This document shows, piece by piece, positions 1 to 3,461 of a stretch of 6,098 bases of DNA. The stretch's first letter is position 1, and each line of letters begins with the position of its first letter. The DNA is taken from contig CAJANQ010000402.1 in NCBI GenBank assembly GCA_903941145.1, forward strand, positions 1 through 6,098, written 5' to 3'. Made by a program: the position numbers and the translations under genes. The notes under the pieces are model-generated. The model was not told the DNA's origin. It saw only the letters and a list, made by a program, of their open reading frames with translations, and did not search any database. The stretch comes from an uncultured Actinomycetes bacterium (GTDB taxonomy: Bacteria > Actinomycetota > Acidimicrobiia > Acidimicrobiales > Microtrichaceae).

Positions 1-77
1 CCACCGGCGGGCCGCCGACGGCCGGCACCCGCCAGGACGGCGCCGGCTCGCGGTCGTCGGAGGTGATGGCCGGATGA
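1..77 (+). CDS. C-terminal tail of an upstream gene, unidentified (partial, 5' end outside window)
   Basis: One frame (codons from base 3) stays open from the left edge to TGA at 75-77 and gives a 24-residue tail ending SSEVMAG, rich in Gly, Pro, Ser and Thr. Nearly every codon ends in G or C, as in the genes downstream. The stop overlaps the next ATG in an ATGA arrangement, the same junction style used inside the operon. Too little remains to name a product. From context it is probably another polysaccharide-locus protein (glycosyltransferase, chain-length or export component), but that is inference. The low-complexity composition looks like a disordered C-terminus. Confidence 0.55.
   Translation, partial: TGGPPTAGTRQDGAGSRSSEVMAG
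59..67 (+). promoter_or_regulatory. Strong Shine-Dalgarno for the Alg14-like gene
   Basis: GGAGGTGAT is a near-perfect complement to the 3' end of 16S rRNA and lies about 10 nt before the ATG at 74. It sits inside the last codons of the upstream gene, so translation of the two genes is probably coupled. It supports 74 as the start. The ATG at 66-68 is in the upstream gene's frame and is not a competing start. Confidence 0.75.
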
Positions 78-574
78 GCGCCACCTTCCGCCGCCCGGCC
101 GTCCCGGTCGAACCGGGCCGGCCCTACCGGGTGCTGCTGGTGTGCTCGTCGGGCGGGCACCTGGCCCAGCTCGAGCAGCTCCGCCCGTGGTGGTCACAGC
201 TCGAACGCACCTGGGTGTGCCCGCCGACCGACGACGTCCGCTCGACGCTGGTGGGGGAGGACGTCGTCGAGGGCCACCACCCGACGACGCGGCACCTGCC
301 CAACCTGTGGCGCAACGCGCTGCTGGCCGTCCGCACCATCCGGCGGGTCCGGCCCGACGTCGTGGTCTCCGACGGGGCCGGCCTGGCCGTCCCGTTCTTC
401 TGGGCGGCGCGTGCCGCCGGGGTCCGCACCGCGTACCTCGAGGTCTACGACCGGGTGGACGGACCGACCTTGACGACCCGGCTCGTCCGGCCAGTCTGCG
501 ACCTGCTCATGGTGCAGTGGCCCGACCAGCAGTCGGCGCTGCCCGGCTCGGTCCTCGCAGGGCCGGTGCTGTGA
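74..574 (+). CDS. Alg14/PssD-like glycosyltransferase subunit
   Basis: This 166-residue protein resembles the Alg14 family (rhizobial PssD, streptococcal Cps14F). These are the acceptor-side or membrane-anchoring half of a split GT28/MurG-like glycosyltransferase that adds a sugar to a lipid-linked intermediate at the inner face of the membrane. Visible marks are the N-terminal beta strand and glycine loop RVLLVCSSGGHLAQL (about 19-33), the central VVVSDGAGLAVPFFWAA stretch (about 96-112, hydrophobic, possible membrane contact), the EVYDR segment (about 123-127), and a C-terminal part ending in LLMVQWPDQQ, close to the family's VQWPE ending. The length is normal for the bacterial subunit. The start is fixed by a strong ribosome binding site and the ATGA overlap. 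The partner subunit follows at once, which strongly supports the call. Donor and acceptor sugars cannot be read from the sequence. Confidence 0.88.
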   Translation: MSATFRRPAVPVEPGRPYRVLLVCSSGGHLAQLEQLRPWWSQLERTWVCPPTDDVRSTLVGEDVVEGHHPTTRHLPNLWRNALLAVRTIRRVRPDVVVSDGAGLAVPFFWAARAAGVRTAYLEVYDRVDGPTLTTRLVRPVCDLLMVQWPDQQSALPGSVLAGPVL

Positions 575-1101
575 TGGGCGCGCTGCCTCCGTCCGAGGAC
601 GACCGGCGGCTGGTCGTCGTCTCGGTCGGGACCGACCACCACCCGTTCGACCGGCTGGTCCTCTGGGCCGACCTGTGGGCGCTCGAGCACCCTCAGGACC
701 GTGTCGTGGTGCAGTACGGCACGGCACGGGCTCCGCACTGGGCCGAGGGGCACCAGGTCGTCGACCACGCCCAGCTCCTGCGCTGGTTCGCCCAGGCCGA
801 CGTCGCCGTCGTGTCGTGCGGACCGGGTGCGGTCATGGAGTGCCGCCGGGCCGGTCGGATCCCTGTCGTCGTGCCCCGCCACCGGTCGAGCGGCGAGGCG
901 GTCGACGACCACCAGTCGGCCTTCGCCCGTCACCTGTCCCGCCAGGGTCTGGCCGTCACCGCCGTCGACGAGCCCCGGCTGCGGTCGTGGCTCGCCGCCC
1001 CGCCGCCGCTGCTCGACCCTCGGGCCCGGCCCGCGGCGACCGTGCCGGCCGGCGCCGTGCGGGTCGGCCAGCTCGTCGACCAGATGGTGTGGTCGTCATG
1101 A
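574..1101 (+). CDS. Alg13/PssE-like glycosyltransferase, catalytic subunit
   Basis: This 175-residue protein matches the C-terminal Rossmann half of GT28 enzymes (Alg13, PssE, Cps14G; MurG C-terminal domain), which binds the UDP-sugar. Visible marks are VSVGTDHHPFDRLV (16-29), a strand followed by VQYGTA (46-51), the helix QLLRWFAQADVAVVSCGPGAVME (67-89) with the nucleotide-sugar loop SCGPGAVME, and IPVVVPRHRSSGEAVDDHQ (96-114), the typical PIVVPR...GEHVDDHQ block. The start ATG at 574 overlaps the preceding stop (TGATG). No strong ribosome binding site is visible, so it probably relies on re-initiation after the Alg14-like subunit. The frame is open back to 142, but that part lies out of frame over the previous gene and shows no family similarity, so the longer version is rejected. 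In related systems the two subunits form a complex; I infer the same here. The sugar is unknown, with GlcNAc, Gal or GlcA all having precedent. Confidence 0.9.
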   Translation: MGALPPSEDDRRLVVVSVGTDHHPFDRLVLWADLWALEHPQDRVVVQYGTARAPHWAEGHQVVDHAQLLRWFAQADVAVVSCGPGAVMECRRAGRIPVVVPRHRSSGEAVDDHQSAFARHLSRQGLAVTAVDEPRLRSWLAAPPPLLDPRARPAATVPAGAVRVGQLVDQMVWSS

Positions 1102-2450
1102 GTGCGCCCGAGGTGGTCGCGCCGGACCGCGGCGCGCCACCGGTCCAGGTCGCGGCACCGTCACGGGCGCTGCCGCCGTTCGACGGTCCGGCGCAGGGTC
1201 TGCCGCCGCTGACCAGCGGCGGCCGTGCCGACCGCTGGCGCCTCGCCTGGCCGATCCTGGCGTGCACCGCGGCGCTGCCGCTGGCCTTCGCGTTCGGCCT
1301 CCAGGGCGCGGTCTGGACGCTGCCGGCGCTGGTGCTCGGACTTCGGCTGCTGCTGGTCCGACGGCCCCTGGCCGACGACCTGCGCGTGCCGGGCGCAGCC
1401 TGGGCGCTCGCGGCGTTCCTGGTGGTGGCGGCCCTCGGGATCTTCCAGGTCGCCGGTACCGGCCGGGTGGTGTTCACCTACCGCTGGCTCCTGTTCGCCG
1501 GTGCGCTGGCCTCGGAGGTCTGGCTGCTGTTCGTGCCCAAGTGGCAGCTGTCGACCGAGCGGGTCGTCCAGTGGCTCGGCCTCCTGTGGATCTGGGTGGT
1601 CGCGTTCGGGTGGGCCGCGATGTTCCTCCGGCTCGACCAGACCTCGCCGTTGCAGTCGGTGCTGCCCGCAGGCTTCCGGTCGGCCGGGTTTGTCGACCAG
1701 CTGTCGGCCTGGCGGCTCGGCGAGATGCAGTACGTCGCCGGCCGGTACGTGGTCCGGCCGAGTGCGCCGTTCGCGTGGGCCAACGGTTGGGGCTCGGCCT
1801 TCGCGCTCATGGCCCCGTGCTTCGTGCGGTCGTGGCTGGTGGGGGTGACGCCGCGCCGCCGGGCCGCCGGGGTGGTGCTGGCCCTGGCCGGCATCCCGCC
1901 GATGGTGGCCTCGCTCAACCGTGGGGCCTGGCTGACGCTCGCCGTGGCACTGCTCTACGGCGCCGTCCGCATGGCCGCCCGGCGCGACTGGCGGCCGCTG
2001 GGTGCAGTGATGGGCGCCGCTGCGTTCACCGCCGTCCTCCTGGTGACCACGCCGTTGGGCAGCTCGGTCACGGCGCGGCTGTCCGACGTCGAGAACTCCA
2101 ACACCTCGAGGGCGTCGATCTACCAGCTGGCGTGGGAGGGCGCGCTGGAGTCGCCCGTCGTCGGCCACGGGGCACCCCGGGAGGTCCCCGGGTCGTCGCT
2201 GCCGCCGGTCGGCACGCACGGCCTGGCGTGGAACCTGATGTTCTCGTTCGGGCTGGTGGCCGCGGGGCTGTTCCTGCTGTGGCTGGTCCTGGAGGTCGTC
2301 CGCTCTGCGCCCAGCCGGGCGCCCAACTCGCTGTGGCTGCACCTGACGCTGGTCGTCGGGCTCCTGCAGCTGCCGATGTACGGGCTCCTGCCCGAGGTCG
2401 TGCTCCTCGGCATCGTCGCCGGCCTCGCCCGGCGGGAGGCACGGCCATGA
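1098..2450 (+). CDS. O-antigen ligase/Wzy-type polysaccharide polymerase (multi-pass membrane protein)
   Basis: This 450-residue protein has about 11-12 hydrophobic segments (roughly 50-68, 70-88, 99-118, 124-146, 157-177, 226-248, 257-271, 276-291, 300-318, 377-400 and two within 410-445). The Wzy_C/WaaL-type signature is present: ASLNRGAWLTL around 271-281 corresponds to the family's S-x-x-R-G-x-x-L motif. A large extracytoplasmic loop follows, with R-A-S-I-Y-x-L-A-W, P-V-V-G-H-G and GTHGLAWNLMFSFG (His374), matching the usual conserved His before the next helix. A second large loop (about 178-225) precedes segment 6. The role is to join undecaprenyl-linked repeat units into polymer, or ligate the polymer to an acceptor, at the outer face of the membrane; the sequence does not decide which. 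The N-terminal 45 residues are Pro/Ala-rich and probably a disordered cytoplasmic tail. The ATGA overlap at 1098-1101 supports this start; the frame open back to 675 is a shadow over the Alg13-like gene. Confidence 0.85.
   Translation: MSAPEVVAPDRGAPPVQVAAPSRALPPFDGPAQGLPPLTSGGRADRWRLAWPILACTAALPLAFAFGLQGAVWTLPALVLGLRLLLVRRPLADDLRVPGAAWALAAFLVVAALGIFQVAGTGRVVFTYRWLLFAGALASEVWLLFVPKWQLSTERVVQWLGLLWIWVVAFGWAAMFLRLDQTSPLQSVLPAGFRSAGFVDQLSAWRLGEMQYVAGRYVVRPSAPFAWANGWGSAFALMAPCFVRSWLVGVTPRRRAAGVVLALAGIPPMVASLNRGAWLTLAVALLYGAVRMAARRDWRPLGAVMGAAAFTAVLLVTTPLGSSVTARLSDVENSNTSRASIYQLAWEGALESPVVGHGAPREVPGSSLPPVGTHGLAWNLMFSFGLVAAGLFLLWLVLEVVRSAPSRAPNSLWLHLTLVVGLLQLPMYGLLPEVVLLGIVAGLARREARP
2434..2439 (+). 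promoter_or_regulatory. Shine-Dalgarno for the sulfotransferase gene
   Basis: GGGAGG lies 7 nt before the ATG at 2447, inside the last codons of the polymerase gene. It supports the start at 2447 and coupled translation through the ATGA overlap. Confidence 0.65.
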
Positions 2451-3349
2451 CCGCCACCGTCGTCGAGCGGGCCCGTAGGAGCGCACCGGGCCGGCTGGCC
2501 ACCGAGGCGGCCCGCCACGGGGTGCGGGCCGTCGGCGCGGCGACCGCGTCGCTCCGTCCCGGGCCCGACCTGCTCGTGGTCGGCGCCAAGCGGGCCGGGA
2601 CCACCTCGATGTGGGAGTACCTGCGCCAGCACCCCGGGGTCCTGCCCCTGTACCCGGCGGCCGAGCACCTCAAGGGCCTGTACTACTTCGACGTCCACTA
2701 CGAACGTGGCGAGCGCTGGTACCGGTCGCACTTCGACACCGCCGCGTGGCGCTCGCGCCGCGAGCGGGAGCTGGGCCACCCCACCGTCGCCGCCGAGGCC
2801 AGCCCCTACTACCTGTTCCACCCGCTCGCGGCGGAGCGGGCCCGAGCGCTCCTGCCCGACGCGCGGGTGGTGGTGCTGCTCCGGGACCCGGTGGAACGCG
2901 CCTACTCGCACTGGAAGGAACGTTGCCGCCACACCGAGACGCTGGGGTTCGCCCAGGCGCTCCTGGCGGAGCCGCTCCGCACGGCGGGGGAGGAGGAGCG
3001 GCTCGTCGTCGACCCGACGGCGGTCTCGTTCGCCCACCGGCACCAGACGTACGTGGCCCAGGGTTGCTACTCGACCCCGCTCCGGCGCTGGTTCGACGCC
3101 TACGGCCGCGACCGCGTCGAGGTCGTGGTGGCCGAGGAGCTCTTTGCCCGCCCGCAGTCGGTGGTCGACCGCATCTGGGGGCAGATGGGACTACCGCCGC
3201 AGCCGCTCGTCGACGTGAGCGCCCACAACTCGGCGCCCTCGCCCGACATGGACCCGGCGGTGCGCCGTCAGCTCCGCAAGTACTTCCTGCCCGAGACGGC
3301 CCGGCTCGAGATCCTCCTCGGCCGGACGCTGCCCTGGCCCAACACCTGA
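2447..3349 (+). CDS. PAPS-dependent sulfotransferase, probably acting on polysaccharide
   Basis: This 300-residue protein belongs to the sulfotransferase superfamily and resembles the heparan-sulfate-type (NST/3-OST) branch. The 5'-phosphosulfate loop is LLVVGAKRAGTTSMWEYL (42-59) with Lys48 and the GTTS turn. The 3'-phosphate site is VVVLLRDPVERAYSHW (141-156), with Arg146 and Ser154 spaced eight apart as in that branch. Also typical are the KGLYYFD...WYRSHF region (76-96), EASPYYLFHP (117-126), and late GCYSTPLRRWF and VVVAEELFARP segments. There is no signal peptide or clear membrane helix; the first 40 residues are basic and Ala-rich, and the enzyme is probably cytoplasmic. It transfers sulfate from PAPS to a hydroxyl or amine. 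Beside glycosyltransferase and polymerase genes the likely substrate is the polysaccharide or its lipid-linked repeat unit (inference). The start follows from the ribosome binding site and ATGA overlap; the frame open back to 701 is a shadow. The Glu of the KExxFF motif appears replaced by Gly77. Confidence 0.9.
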   Translation: MTATVVERARRSAPGRLATEAARHGVRAVGAATASLRPGPDLLVVGAKRAGTTSMWEYLRQHPGVLPLYPAAEHLKGLYYFDVHYERGERWYRSHFDTAAWRSRRERELGHPTVAAEASPYYLFHPLAAERARALLPDARVVVLLRDPVERAYSHWKERCRHTETLGFAQALLAEPLRTAGEEERLVVDPTAVSFAHRHQTYVAQGCYSTPLRRWFDAYGRDRVEVVVAEELFARPQSVVDRIWGQMGLPPQPLVDVSAHNSAPSPDMDPAVRRQLRKYFLPETARLEILLGRTLPWPNT

Positions 3350-3359
3350 CGCCGACCCC

Positions 3360-3415
3360 TTCACCCCGGCGACTGCACCCCGGCGACTTCACCCCGGTGA
3401 CTTCCCCCCGGTGCC
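3360..3415 (+). repeat. Four-copy 14-bp tandem repeat in the gap before the fibrinogen-like gene
   Basis: Four back-to-back 14-bp units start at 3360, 3374, 3388 and 3402, with consensus TTCACCCCGGYGAC. Units 1-3 differ from each other at one or two bases; unit 4 has two changes from unit 3. Unit 3 contains the short inverted repeat TCACC-CC-GGTGA. The array starts 11 nt after the sulfotransferase stop. Fourteen is not a multiple of three and no gene covers it. It could be a slippage-prone tract, a multi-site protein binding region, or a neutral repeat; the sequence does not decide. Confidence 0.85.
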
Positions 3416-3416
3416 C

Positions 3417-3441
3417 GAACCCTGACCCTTGAACCTTGACC
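3417..3441 (+). repeat. Near-identical 11-bp direct repeat pair, in 14-bp phase with the array before it
   Basis: GAACCCTGACC (3417-3427) and GAACCTTGACC (3431-3441) differ at one base and are offset by exactly 14 bp. This continues the period of the preceding array, so the whole of about 3360-3443 may be six increasingly diverged units. The tract ends about 10 bp before the ribosome binding site of the next gene. Confidence 0.7.
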
Positions 3442-3451
3442 CACAAGCTAC

Positions 3452-3456
3452 GGAGA
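3452..3456 (+). promoter_or_regulatory. Shine-Dalgarno for the fibrinogen-like gene
   Basis: GGAGA lies 5 nt before the ATG at 3462 and fixes that start, which is immediately followed by a well-formed signal peptide. Unlike the upstream genes, this one does not depend on an overlapping stop. I could not find a convincing -35/-10 pair in the 112-bp gap. Confidence 0.7.
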
Positions 3457-3461
3457 CCCCG

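Noticed and set aside
142..573. Extended start for the Alg13-like gene
   Set aside because: The frame is open upstream, but this part overlaps the well-supported Alg14-like gene out of frame and shows no family similarity. The TGATG junction at 572-576 gives the proper start.
701..2446. Extended start for the sulfotransferase
   Set aside because: The upstream part of the open frame is Arg/Pro/Ala/Gly-rich shadow across the Alg13-like and polymerase genes. The ribosome binding site and ATGA overlap place the start at 2447.
1161..2486. 441-residue open frame on the - strand
   Set aside because: Antisense to the polymerase gene; Gln/Arg/Pro-rich translation without domain features, a GC-rich shadow.
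3388..3401. Inverted repeat TCACC/GGTGA as a terminator after the sulfotransferase gene
   Set aside because: Five-base arms with a two-base centre cannot form a stable terminator hairpin, and no T-run follows. It is part of the 14-bp repeat unit.
3360..3415. CRISPR-like array
   Set aside because: The units are only 14 bp and directly adjacent, without spacers, so this is a simple tandem repeat.
3429..3458. Possible promoter with TTGAAC or TTGACC as the -35 box before the fibrinogen-like gene
   Set aside because: No plausible -10 box lies 16-18 bp downstream; the expected place is GC-rich or falls on the ribosome binding site or start codon. The TTGA motifs are explained by the 11-bp repeat.
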